64,000 bases of DNA, taken from Skermanella rosea (GTDB lineage Bacteria; Pseudomonadota; Alphaproteobacteria; Azospirillales; Azospirillaceae). Both the position numbers and the translations under genes were made by a program. Every line of letters begins with the position of its first letter. Positions within the stretch are counted from its first letter, which is position 1. The notes under the pieces are model-generated. The model was given only the letters and a program-made list of their open reading frames with translations. It did not search any database and had not been told where the DNA came from. The stretch lies in contig NZ_CP086111.1 in assembly GCF_016806835.2 (NCBI RefSeq), positions 1,871,001-1,935,000 of the forward strand, read 5' to 3'. Below are positions 32,158-40,257 of the stretch, piece by piece.

Positions 32158-33459
32158 TCAGATGTCTTCGGCGAGTCTGAAGCCGGAGAACTGCCACCGG
32201 GCCGACGGCGGGAAGAAGTTGCGGTACGTCGCCCTGACATGGTCGGACGGCGTGACGCAGGAGCCGCCGCGCAGGACCATCTGGTTGCACATGAACTTGC
32301 CGTTGTATTCGCCGACCGCGCCCGGCGGGGCCTTGAAGCCGGGATAGGGCGAGTAGGGGCTGGCGGTCCATTCCCAGACATCGCCGAACATCTGCCAGGG
32401 ACCCATCCCGGCGCAGGGCGAGGCCGTCGGGTGCAGGGTGCCGCATTCCATCAGGTTGCCGTCGACCTGCTGGGTCCGGCCGAACAGCTCCCACTCGGCT
32501 TCGGTCGGAAGCCGCTTGCCGGCCCAGGCGGCATAGGCCGCGGCCTCGTAGAAGCTGACGTGGCAGACGGGGTCGGAGTCCACCAGCGGGCGAAGCCCGG
32601 CCAGCGTGAAGACATGCCAGTCGCCGTGCTGCTTCTGCCAGTACAGCGGCGCCCGCCATTGCTGCGCCTCGACCTCGTTCCAGCCGTCGGACAGCCAGTA
32701 TTTCGGCTTGTCGTAGCCGCCGGCCTCGATGAACTCCCGGTACTCGCCGCAGGTCACCGGCCGCCCGGCGAAGCGGAAGGGCTGGACGTAGGTGTGGTGC
32801 CTCGGCGTCTCGTTGTCGAAGCAGAAGCCCGTGGCGTCGGAGTCGCAGCCGGTCTGGACGAGCCCGCCGGCATGCTCGAACCATTTCTGGGGCGCCGTGG
32901 TCGCGCCCGGCTGGTTCTGGGCGGACTGGTACGCCGGAAGCAGCGGGTTGGACCAGAAGACATGCTTGATGTCGGTCAGGATCAGTTCCTGGTGCTGCTG
33001 CTCGTGGTTGAAGCCCAGCGTCAGGATCTTCGACAATTCGTCCAGCGTGTCGTCCGGAACCTGGCGGATCAGCCGGAGGCAGGCGGCGTTGACATGGTCG
33101 CGGTAACGCTGGACCTCGTCCCAGCTCGGCCGCGACAGCATGCCGCGGTGTGGGCGCGGATGGCGGCTGCCGAGATTATTGTAGTAGGAATTGAAAAGGT
33201 AGCCGAACCGTTCGTCGAACGCCGTGTAGCCCTGGGCATAACGGTTCAGCACGAAGACTTCGAAGAACCACGTGGTGTGGGCGAGATGCCATTTGGTAGG
33301 GCTGACATCGGGCATCGACTGGATGATCTGGTCTTCGGGGGTCAGCGGGGCGGCCAGCCCCACCGTACGGCCGCGAACCCGCATGAACCGGCGGACCAGC
33401 CGTTCGCGCACACTCGGGGCGGCTGCGAGTTCGATGACGTCCTGCATGGCCTCGATCAT
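32158..33459 (-). CDS. egtB: Ergothioneine biosynthesis sulfoxide synthase EgtB
   Basis: About 433 residues. Iron-dependent enzyme that joins a thiol (gamma-glutamylcysteine or cysteine) to trimethylhistidine with oxygen. An N-terminal DinB-type domain carries the iron-ligand motif (HLAHTTWFFE and HEQQHQE), followed by the FGE-sulfatase domain (RLPTEAEWELFGR, GDVWEWTASPYSPYPGF, VLRGGSCVTP, RNFFPPSARWQFSGFRLA). I chose ATG 33459, with GGAGG nine bases upstream, over several upstream in-frame ATGs. The methyltransferase gene egtD, commonly adjacent, is not in the window. Confidence 0.93.
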   Translation of the reverse strand: MIEAMQDVIELAAAPSVRERLVRRFMRVRGRTVGLAAPLTPEDQIIQSMPDVSPTKWHLAHTTWFFEVFVLNRYAQGYTAFDERFGYLFNSYYNNLGSRHPRPHRGMLSRPSWDEVQRYRDHVNAACLRLIRQVPDDTLDELSKILTLGFNHEQQHQELILTDIKHVFWSNPLLPAYQSAQNQPGATTAPQKWFEHAGGLVQTGCDSDATGFCFDNETPRHHTYVQPFRFAGRPVTCGEYREFIEAGGYDKPKYWLSDGWNEVEAQQWRAPLYWQKQHGDWHVFTLAGLRPLVDSDPVCHVSFYEAAAYAAWAGKRLPTEAEWELFGRTQQVDGNLMECGTLHPTASPCAGMGPWQMFGDVWEWTASPYSPYPGFKAPPGAVGEYNGKFMCNQMVLRGGSCVTPSDHVRATYRNFFPPSARWQFSGFRLAEDI

Positions 33460-33786
33460 CTTCTTTATCCTCCGGCGCGTCAGCATGTTCGCCATTAAGT
33501 AATCTGATGGCGCGCATGAATTTGGGAGATGGAACACCCCTTCCGGGGATTGGGTCAGCATCTCCGAGGGGGCTATGCCGAAGGAGTACCTGCCGAGGTG
33601 TCTGTTTCCAAAGGAGGGCATATGCCTTGCGGTGTCGTGCCACCCGCCGGCTGCACGTAAAAGTTAGGCATTCATGAATGCCGTCATTCATACGCCGCGA
33701 TGCTGCGTTGCAGCAAACAGGGATGGTGCGAGCCCTGAGAATGCTTAGATTCGGAGCGTCTGAACCGAGCTTTGGGACTTCGCATC
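33460..33786. promoter_or_regulatory. Region upstream of egtB with a 16-bp perfect palindrome
   Basis: Relatively AT-rich gap upstream of egtB. GGCATTCATGAATGCC at 33667-33682 is a perfect 16-bp palindrome, followed by a partial repeat (GTCATTCAT). Its size and position suit an operator for a dimeric regulator of egtB or of the small frame to the right. No regulator gene lies next to it. Confidence 0.4.
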
Positions 33787-33966
33787 ATGGTCATCCTCTC
33801 TCTTTGCGGTGACAAGTACAATCACCCCAGCGAAAAGCTGGAAGATCTCACCCCGCTGGATCGCGCCTGGAAGCGCGTGATGGCGCGCATCCGGCACTTC
33901 GGCCAACACCGCGCCGACGCCCCTGCCGTTTCCGCACCCCCGCGGACGGCCCGCACCGCAGCCTGA
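33787..33966 (+). CDS. Possible small protein, 59 residues
   Basis: ATG 33787 opens a frame MVILSLCGDKYNHPSEKLE, with a basic-hydrophobic helix in the middle (LDRAWKRVMARIRHF) and a Pro/Ala-rich tail. No homologue is recognised and the ribosome binding site is weak. It is the only plausible frame in the egtB-parA gap; amphipathic composition in the middle is the sole positive sign. Confidence 0.3.
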   Translation: MVILSLCGDKYNHPSEKLEDLTPLDRAWKRVMARIRHFGQHRADAPAVSAPPRTARTAA

Positions 33967-34024
33967 TCCGGCTGCCCGTCCGGCCCGTGCCGGACGAAAC
34001 CGATCGATGAAGAGGGCCGGACGT

Positions 34025-35134
34025 TCAGTCGCCGGCCCCGGCGGTCTGGAACATGGCAAGGGTTTCCGGCCCGAGCCATGTCGCGAGCGATCCGCCGCAG
34101 ACCATCCCGGCCACGAAGATCGCCGCCGCCAGCGCCAATTGCCGGACACGCCCGCCCCGCCGGTCGCCGCCGGTCGCGTCGATCTCCGAGCCGCCGGCCC
34201 CCGGCTTTTCCGGATCGGCACCCCCCGCATCCCCCTCGCCATCAGGCGCCAGAGTGGTGAACTCCGGCTTCGCCAGGGTTTCCGTGATCGTCCGGGTCAT
34301 GTCGTCGAACGAGAATTCGGCGTCCGGCAGACGGCGGTGGCGGTGGATCCGGCCCAGCAGTTCGGCGGTCAGGAATATATAGTCCTGGGTCGAATGGGTG
34401 CCGCGGTTGAACAGGGTCGAGGGCGCCCGCTTGACCTCCGCCTTCAGGATTTCCGGATCGAAGCGGATGCGGTTCCGGTACAGCAGGCCGGAGAACTGGC
34501 TTCCCAGGTCCTTCAGCGTCTGCTGGTCCCGGCGGGTCCCCTCGAACAGCGATACCAGGATCCCATTGACCACGAGGCCGGGGCTGAGGCCGCCGCGCAG
34601 CGCGTTCACCGTCTCCACCGTCCGCTGCACGCCTTGGATCGAGAAGGCGCCCGACGTGGTCGGAATCAGCACGCTGTCCGCCGCGATCAGGGCGCTGAGT
34701 GACAGCAGGCCCATGGCCGGAGGGCAGTCGATCACGACGAAGTCGAACCGGTCCTCGGAGAACGTCAGGTAACGCTTCAGCCCGTGGTTGGGCCTGACCC
34801 GGTCGTCCAGCCCGGTCTCAAGCAGCGTCAACGCCCGCGTGGACGGGATGATCCACAGGTTCTGCACCACGGTCTCGTGCAGCGCGTCCTCGATCACCGC
34901 CTGCTTGCGGATGACATCCACCAGGTTCGGCGACGCGCCCGTGCGCGACAGGACGGTGGTGCTGCTCTGCTGCGGGTCGATGTCGACCAGCAGGCAACGA
35001 TATCCCGCCGCGGCCAGGCACACGGAAAGGTTAAGCGAAACCGTGGTCTTTCCCACGCCGCCCTTGTGGTTGTAGATGGCGATCGTATGGGTCGGCGAGG
35101 TTCGCGGCGAGGCGTTCGGGCTCGATGTCATCAA
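34025..35134 (-). CDS. ParA-family ATPase with C-terminal membrane segment
   Basis: 369 residues. Deviant Walker A in YNHKGGVGKTTVSLN, LLVDIDPQQSST, and FVVIDCPPAMG place it in the ParA/MinD/Soj group that positions DNA or protein complexes. Unlike standard ParA, about 80 extra residues follow: an acidic Gly-rich linker and one strong transmembrane segment near the C-terminus (LALAAAIFVAGMVCGGSLA). No parB, parS-like repeats or mip-type partner lies beside it, so it is an orphan. It may tether a cargo to the membrane. ATPase type is firm; role unknown. Confidence 0.85.
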   Translation of the reverse strand: MMTSSPNASPRTSPTHTIAIYNHKGGVGKTTVSLNLSVCLAAAGYRCLLVDIDPQQSSTTVLSRTGASPNLVDVIRKQAVIEDALHETVVQNLWIIPSTRALTLLETGLDDRVRPNHGLKRYLTFSEDRFDFVVIDCPPAMGLLSLSALIAADSVLIPTTSGAFSIQGVQRTVETVNALRGGLSPGLVVNGILVSLFEGTRRDQQTLKDLGSQFSGLLYRNRIRFDPEILKAEVKRAPSTLFNRGTHSTQDYIFLTAELLGRIHRHRRLPDAEFSFDDMTRTITETLAKPEFTTLAPDGEGDAGGADPEKPGAGGSEIDATGGDRRGGRVRQLALAAAIFVAGMVCGGSLATWLGPETLAMFQTAGAGD

Positions 35135-35250
35135 CAGGGTTCCGGAAGGGCGCCTTCAGGCAACACGGGCGGCTGCGGTTTCGTACCGAAGGTTTAACCC
35201 GTGCAGCCGGATTGGGCAACATCCCGCCGAACGATTTACCCATAAAGTCA

Positions 35251-35274
35251 CGGAGCCGCCTTGATGCGGCTCCG
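35251..35274 (-). terminator. Hairpin after the ABC permease gene
   Basis: Perfect 9-bp stem CGGAGCCGC/GCGGCTCCG with loop CTTGAT, four bases beyond the permease stop. Followed on the minus strand by TGACTTTA, a poor T-run, so a weak intrinsic terminator or an RNA-stabilising hairpin. Confidence 0.45.
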
Positions 35275-35278
35275 CCCG

Positions 35279-36082
35279 TCAATCCGCCTGTGCCTTCCGC
35301 GGCATGAAGCCGCGGGCGGGGTTGTAGCCGTAGATGGCGGCGGCCAGGAACACCGCCAGGGCAAGCGCCGTCCAGCCCAGCGACTCCCAGTTGACCTGCA
35401 CGTAGAGGGCGAACCGGATCAGTTCGACCGCGTGGGTGAAAGGGTTGGCGGCGCAGATCTGGTAGAGCAGCACGCTGGACTCCTGCATCTTCCACAGCGG
35501 ATAGAGCGCCGAGGACAGGAAGAAGGTTGGGAAGATCACGAAGTTCATGACGCCCGCGAAGTTCTCCAGCTGCTTGATGGTCGAGGACAGCAGCATGCCG
35601 ACGGCTCCCAGCATCAGCCCGCTGACGACCAGGGCCGGCAGCGCCGTCAGGTATCCCAGGGGCGGCAGCACGATGTCGAAGGCGGCGGCGATCGCCAGGA
35701 AGGCATAGACCTGGAGGATCGAGACGGCGGTTCCGGCCAGCAGCTTGGCCGTCAGCAGGAACCAGCGGGGCAGGGGGCTGACCAGCAGCGTCCGCATGCT
35801 GCCCATCTCCCGGTCGTAGACCATCGACAGCGAGCTCTGCATCCCGTTGAACAGCTGGATCATGCCGACCAGGCCCGGGACGATGTAGGTCTCGTAGGTG
35901 ATGTAGGTCTCGTACGGCGGGATGATCGAGAGGCCGAGCGCCGCCCTGAAGCCCGCCGCGAACACCAGGAGCCAGACCAGCGGGCGGACCAGGGCCGCCA
36001 GGAAGCGTTCGCGCTGGTGCAGGAACCGCAGCACCTCGCGGGTCACGATGCCGTTGAGGGCGCGCCAGTAATGCAGGTTCAT
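35279..36082 (-). CDS. ABC transporter permease of the quinoprotein locus (ABC-2 type)
   Basis: 267 residues with six membrane segments and the ABC-2 signature region VYDREMGSMRTLLVSPLPRW. Members act with an ATPase to export or move lipids and drugs. Its ATG overlaps the stop of the ATPase gene (ATGA). Equivalent permease/ATPase pairs accompany PQQ alcohol dehydrogenase loci (ped/exa type), where their substrate is not established. The same-locus beta-propeller gene lies upstream. Confidence 0.88.
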   Translation of the reverse strand: MNLHYWRALNGIVTREVLRFLHQRERFLAALVRPLVWLLVFAAGFRAALGLSIIPPYETYITYETYIVPGLVGMIQLFNGMQSSLSMVYDREMGSMRTLLVSPLPRWFLLTAKLLAGTAVSILQVYAFLAIAAAFDIVLPPLGYLTALPALVVSGLMLGAVGMLLSSTIKQLENFAGVMNFVIFPTFFLSSALYPLWKMQESSVLLYQICAANPFTHAVELIRFALYVQVNWESLGWTALALAVFLAAAIYGYNPARGFMPRKAQAD

Positions 36083-36816
36083 GCCGCCACCTGGTTGATC
36101 AGCCGGTGGAAGGTCTGGGTCAGGTTTGCCGAGGCGTTGGTCCGGTTGACCTCGCTGACGCTGCCGTCGGCCAGGATGCGGCCCTTGTGGATCACGACCA
36201 CCCGGTCGTCGGCATGCACCTCGTCGATCAGGTGGGTCGCCCACAGCACCGCCATCCCCTGGGTCCGGCACAGGTCGTGGACATGCTCGACGATGCCGCG
36301 GCGCGCCGGGACGTCCAGCCCCACCGTGGGCTCGTCCAGCACCAGCAGGTCCGGCCGGTGGAGCAACGCCCGCGCCAGTTCGACCCGGCGCCGGTGGCCG
36401 CCGTTCAGCTGGCGCACCTTCTCGCCCTCCCGCTCGCCCATGTCCAGGCGCTCCAGCGCATCGTCGATGCGGTCGGCGGCGTCGCGCCGCCCGATGCCGT
36501 GCAGGGCCGCGAAATAGTGCAGGTTCTGGCGGACGGTCAGGTCGAGGTCCAGCGTGGGCTGCTGGAACACGACGCCCATCCGGGCCAGCGCGCGGGTCGG
36601 CTGGTCGCGCAGCGCGATCCCGCAGACGCGGATGGACCCGCGGGGCGCCTCGAACAGGCGGGTGATCAGGGAGAACAGCGTCGTCTTGCCCGCGCCGTTC
36701 GGCCCCAGCAGGGCGGTGAACTCGCCCTCGTTCACACGGAAGGATACGTCGTCCAGGGCGAAGCCTCGGCCATAGCCGTAGCTGAGCCCTTCGATCTCCA
36801 ATGCGGGTGCGGTCAT
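36079..36816 (-). CDS. ABC transporter ATP-binding protein of the quinoprotein locus
   Basis: 245 residues, complete nucleotide-binding domain: Walker A GPNGAGKTT, Q-loop VFQQPTLD, signature RQLNGGHRRRVELARALL (LNGGH in place of LSGGQ), Walker B LLVLDEP, H-loop WATHLIDE. The signature variant is typical of the family linked to PQQ catabolism. It sits 55 bases downstream of the beta-propeller gene and overlaps the permease gene. Confidence 0.9.
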   Translation of the reverse strand: MTAPALEIEGLSYGYGRGFALDDVSFRVNEGEFTALLGPNGAGKTTLFSLITRLFEAPRGSIRVCGIALRDQPTRALARMGVVFQQPTLDLDLTVRQNLHYFAALHGIGRRDAADRIDDALERLDMGEREGEKVRQLNGGHRRRVELARALLHRPDLLVLDEPTVGLDVPARRGIVEHVHDLCRTQGMAVLWATHLIDEVHADDRVVVIHKGRILADGSVSEVNRTNASANLTQTFHRLINQVAA

Positions 36817-36870
36817 CTATCCCTTGCGTTTCCTCCGGGCCCGGATCCGGGGCCCCCATTCCCTTATATA

Positions 36871-37842
36871 CTATTCCTTGATCGCCACTCCCCAAGGATA
36901 GCGGCCGACCGGGATCGACTTTACCACGCTCATGGTCTCCACATCGATCACCGACACGTCGTTGCTGACCCCGTTCGACGTGAAAAGCCGCTTCTGGTCC
37001 GGGGTGAACTCCAGGTGCCAGACGCGGCGGCCGACCAGCAGGTACTTTTCCACCTGGAAGGTCCTGGCATCGACCACCGCGACGTGGTTGGCCGGACCCA
37101 GGGCCACGAAGGCGTAGCGTCCGTCGTCGGTCAGCTTGACCCCGACCGGCTGGATATTGTCCTTGGCGATGCCCTTGATCGCGAACTGGACGGTATGCTC
37201 GACCTTGCGGGTCGCCGTGTCGATCACGGCCACCGTGCCGCCGATCTCGGCCGAGACCCACAGCTTGGACCCGTCCCTGGAGAACTCCGCATGGCGCGGC
37301 CGCGCGTCCACCAGCGTGTTGTCGACCAGGGACCGCTTGGCCGTGTCGATCCAGTGGACCATGTTGGTCGTCTCGGACGTGTTGACCGCCCAGTTGCCGT
37401 CGGGGCTGACCGCCATCCCTTCCGGCTCCACCCCGACTTCGATCTGGTAGGCCACCTTCCGCTGCGGAATGTCCACGACGGTCACGACGTTGTCGTCCTC
37501 GTTGGAGACGAAGAGATGAGTGCCGTCGGGATGAAGCGCGAACTGCTCCGGGTCTTCGCCCGAGGGAAGGTTATGCAGGATCTTCCCGGTCGCGACGTCG
37601 AGCACCTGGACGGTGTCGTCGTCGCTGGCGCAGATGTAGAGAAGGCTGCCGTCGGCGTTCAGGGTGATCCCGCGCGGGCGCTTGCCGACCTTGATGGTCT
37701 TCGTCACCTGAAGGGTGCCGGCGTCGATCACGCTCAGCGTGTTGTCCTTTTCGTTCGAAACGAAAACCGTCTGCCCGAGCGCCGGCCCGCCCAGGACCGC
37801 CGTCACGATTGCCGCCGCCGACGCAACCTTCACGATCTTCAT
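36871..37842 (-). CDS. PQQ-dependent catabolism-associated beta-propeller protein
   Basis: 323 residues: signal peptide (ending GGPALGQT) and about seven YVTN-type repeats (VFVSNEKDNTLSVID, LFVSNEDDNVVTVVD, LWVSAEIGGTVAVID, LFTSNGVSNDVSVID), a periplasmic seven-bladed propeller. Such proteins are found with quinoprotein alcohol dehydrogenases and may scaffold or assist electron transfer; their activity is not established. Start ATG 37842 has AGGGAGA upstream. First gene of the minus-strand arm of the locus. Confidence 0.9.
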   Translation of the reverse strand: MKIVKVASAAAIVTAVLGGPALGQTVFVSNEKDNTLSVIDAGTLQVTKTIKVGKRPRGITLNADGSLLYICASDDDTVQVLDVATGKILHNLPSGEDPEQFALHPDGTHLFVSNEDDNVVTVVDIPQRKVAYQIEVGVEPEGMAVSPDGNWAVNTSETTNMVHWIDTAKRSLVDNTLVDARPRHAEFSRDGSKLWVSAEIGGTVAVIDTATRKVEHTVQFAIKGIAKDNIQPVGVKLTDDGRYAFVALGPANHVAVVDARTFQVEKYLLVGRRVWHLEFTPDQKRLFTSNGVSNDVSVIDVETMSVVKSIPVGRYPWGVAIKE

Positions 37843-38085
37843 CGCACCGTTCTCCCTAGACGTCATGGTCGCTGCCAAGGTATCGGCACGGGCGGGGTGC
37901 GGCGCATTAGACTTTGGAACCATGCCGGGCCGGCGCAGTACTTAGTGAAAAAAGCCTTGCCGCATCAATATTTGCGTAAATCAGCATCCGCCGGCTGCTA
38001 CCATAGTCCAATTAGTGTCCAAGCCGGCACTGGATATGATCCGCCGCAACGAAGCGATCACCGCTGTTTGCGAAAGGACCTGATA
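37843..38085. promoter_or_regulatory. Divergent promoter region of the alcohol-oxidation locus
   Basis: 243 bases between the beta-propeller (minus) and cytochrome (plus) genes. 37935-38010 is distinctly AT-rich (TAGTGAAAAAAGC, ATATTTGCGTAAATCAGC) compared with the rest, as expected for the two promoters and for binding of an activator such as the response regulator encoded at 43419. No clear palindrome was picked out. Confidence 0.5.
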
Positions 38086-38517
38086 ATGAACGCTCGGTTT
38101 GCCCGGCTCTCCGCCGCCGCCCTTCTGCTGGGCGGTCTCGTCGCCGCCTCGACCGGCGCCTTCGCCCATGGCGACGTCACTCCCCAGGCGGTCGATACCA
38201 GCGGGCTGGAGCCGCTCGGCAAGGAATGGCGGGACAGCAATCCCTACCGGGGCAACGAGCGGGCCATCGAGATCGGCAAGTCGGCGTTCAACCAGAACTG
38301 CGCCCGCTGCCACGGCCTGGGCGCCGTTTCCGGCGGCATCGCGCCGGACCTCCGCTTTCTGGAGCCGGGCGACAGCGGCGACGAGTGGTTCAAGGAGCGG
38401 GTGGTCAACGGCGCGATCCGCAACGGCGTGACCTACATGCCGAAGTTCGACGAGGCCCTGGGGCAGGAAGCGCTCTGGACGATCCGCGCCTGGCTCGAAA
38501 CCGTCGCCGAACAGTGA
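38086..38517 (+). CDS. Cytochrome c-550, PedF/ExaB-like
   Basis: 143 residues. Signal peptide (LLLGGLVAASTGAFA), one haem site NCARCH and the distal Met in TYMPKF. It is the periplasmic electron acceptor of the quinoprotein alcohol dehydrogenase, passing electrons to the terminal oxidase. AAAGGA lies upstream of ATG 38086. First gene of the plus-strand arm; the next gene follows at once. Confidence 0.92.
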   Translation: MNARFARLSAAALLLGGLVAASTGAFAHGDVTPQAVDTSGLEPLGKEWRDSNPYRGNERAIEIGKSAFNQNCARCHGLGAVSGGIAPDLRFLEPGDSGDEWFKERVVNGAIRNGVTYMPKFDEALGQEALWTIRAWLETVAEQ

Positions 38518-38525
38518 GCGCGTCC

Positions 38526-39383
38526 ATGGCCGGAACGATCGCTTCCTGGTGCCGCGCCATCGCCGCCGCGGTCGTCCTCGCGGCGGTGACGGCGGCTTCG
38601 GCCATGGCCGTGCCGCTTGACGACGTGGTGGCTCGCGGGGTGGTCCGGATCGCCGTCTATCGTGATTTTCCGCCTTTTTCCTACCGCGAGGGCGGTGTCC
38701 TCAAGGGGGCCGACGTCGATTTGGGGAAGGCGATCGGCGAGAAGCTGGGGCTGCGGGTCGACTTCATGGAGCTGACCGCGGACGAGACCATGGACGACGA
38801 CCTGCGCAACGCCGTCTGGAAAGGGCCGATCCTGGGCGGCGGCGTCGCCGACATCATGATGCATGTGCCGGTCAACCGGTCCTTCGCGCAGCGCAACGAT
38901 CTGGTGGTCATCTTCGGGGCGTACCAGCGGGAGACCTACGCCGTCGCCCGCGACCCGGCGCGCATTTCCGAAACTGCGGGATTTCCCGTGTTCCAGACCG
39001 AGAAGGTCGGGGTCGAACTGGATACCGTGCCCGACTTCTACCTGAGCGGCGCCTTCGGCGGACGGCTCGCGGCCAACGTGGTCCACTATGCCACTGTCGC
39101 GCAGGCGGTCGCGGGCCTGCGCGCGGGTGCCGTTGCGGCGGTCTTCGCCCCGCTGAGCGAGCTGGAGGGAGCCCTGGGGGCCGACCGGGCCAAGTTCCCG
39201 ATCGGATCGATGCCGGCGCCGAACCTGGCCCCGGCGGAATGGCCGATCGGCCTTGCGGTGAAGCACGACGCCCGCGACCTGGGCTACCGGGTCGGGGACA
39301 TCGTGACCGAGCTTCTCGAAAGTGGTAGGGTGGCTGAGATCTACGGGAGCCACGGGCTGACGCACAGCCGGCCCGCCCAATAG
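38526..39383 (+). CDS. Quinoprotein-associated periplasmic binding protein (SBP_bac_3 type)
   Basis: 285 residues. Signal peptide ending AASAMA, then a family-3 solute-binding fold (VVRIAVYRDFPPFSYREGGVLKGADVDLGKAIGEKLG). Relatives are a set group tied to PQQ dehydrogenases rather than to amino-acid uptake; a role in handling quinoprotein substrate, PQQ or lanthanide has been considered but is unproven. In-frame GTG 38514 overlapping the cytochrome stop is an alternative start. It has no permease of its own class nearby. Confidence 0.87.
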   Translation: MAGTIASWCRAIAAAVVLAAVTAASAMAVPLDDVVARGVVRIAVYRDFPPFSYREGGVLKGADVDLGKAIGEKLGLRVDFMELTADETMDDDLRNAVWKGPILGGGVADIMMHVPVNRSFAQRNDLVVIFGAYQRETYAVARDPARISETAGFPVFQTEKVGVELDTVPDFYLSGAFGGRLAANVVHYATVAQAVAGLRAGAVAAVFAPLSELEGALGADRAKFPIGSMPAPNLAPAEWPIGLAVKHDARDLGYRVGDIVTELLESGRVAEIYGSHGLTHSRPAQ

Positions 39384-39447
39384 GACGCAGGACCCGGAAC
39401 GGACGCTCCCACGAAGCATGGGGGCGCATAGGATAGGGAGAGCGAGC

Positions 39448-40257
39448 GTGCTGAAGACCCTTGGCGCCGGTTTGGCCGCGGTGGTGCTGGCGACCTCGGC
39501 TGCGACCGCCGTCGCCGCCGAACCCGATCCCCTCCGCTCCGTGATGTGGGACGACATGCATGCCGTTATCCTGGGCGGCGGGCCGGTCCGGTTCGACGAG
39601 CGGGTCCGGGTCTCCGCGCCCGCGAGTGCCGAGGACGCGCTGAACGTGCCGGTGTCGGTCGATGCGACGGCCCTGGGCGCGGTGGAGGAGATCGTCGTCT
39701 TCGCCGACATGAATCCGATCCCGCGAATCCTCAACTATCGCCCGGTCGCGGCCCGGCCGACCATCGCGCTGCGCCTCAAGCTCCAGCAGGCGACCCCGAT
39801 CCGGGCGGCGGCGCGGACGCCCGACGGCGTCTGGCATGTGGGCGGGGTGTTCGTCGACGCGGCGGGCGGCGGCTGCACGTCCCCGGCGCTGGCCCATGGC
39901 GATCCGACCTGGGAGCGGCATCTGGGGGAGGTGCAGGCCCGCGCCTGGGCCGCGGCCGATGACGGGTTCACCCGCCTGCGCCTGCGCGTGCGCCACCCGA
40001 TGGACACGGGCCTGGCGCCGGGCATCCCCGCCTTCTACCTGGAGGATCTGGCGATCCGGGACGCCGACGGGCGCGAGCTGGCGCGGATCGACAGCTTCGA
40101 GCCGGTGTCGGAGAACCCGGTCTTCACCGTCGAGGTGACACCGTCGCCCGGCAGCCGCTCGCTCGGCATCGACGGCCGCGACAACAACGGCACGGAGATC
40201 GAGGCCGAGGTTCCCCTGCCGTGGCGGCAGAGCGCGCTGGACCCTGTCCGGCGATGA
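39448..40257 (+). CDS. Quinoprotein dehydrogenase-associated SoxYZ-like carrier protein
   Basis: 269 residues. Signal peptide, then a SoxY-like domain and a SoxZ-like domain in one chain; the single Cys in AAGGGCTSPALA is where SoxY holds its swinging-arm thiol. GTG 39448 was chosen because AGGGAG lies nine bases upstream and the leader then begins MLKTLGAG. In this locus type it forms a relay with the metallohydrolase that follows. Chemistry is not established. Its stop overlaps the next start (ATGA). Confidence 0.88.
   Translation: MLKTLGAGLAAVVLATSAATAVAAEPDPLRSVMWDDMHAVILGGGPVRFDERVRVSAPASAEDALNVPVSVDATALGAVEEIVVFADMNPIPRILNYRPVAARPTIALRLKLQQATPIRAAARTPDGVWHVGGVFVDAAGGGCTSPALAHGDPTWERHLGEVQARAWAAADDGFTRLRLRVRHPMDTGLAPGIPAFYLEDLAIRDADGRELARIDSFEPVSENPVFTVEVTPSPGSRSLGIDGRDNNGTEIEAEVPLPWRQSALDPVRR

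Noticed and set aside
34025-35134. ParA-type gene as a chromosome or plasmid partition locus
   Set aside because: No parB, no centromere-like repeats and no origin features nearby; surrounding genes are ordinary chromosomal ones.
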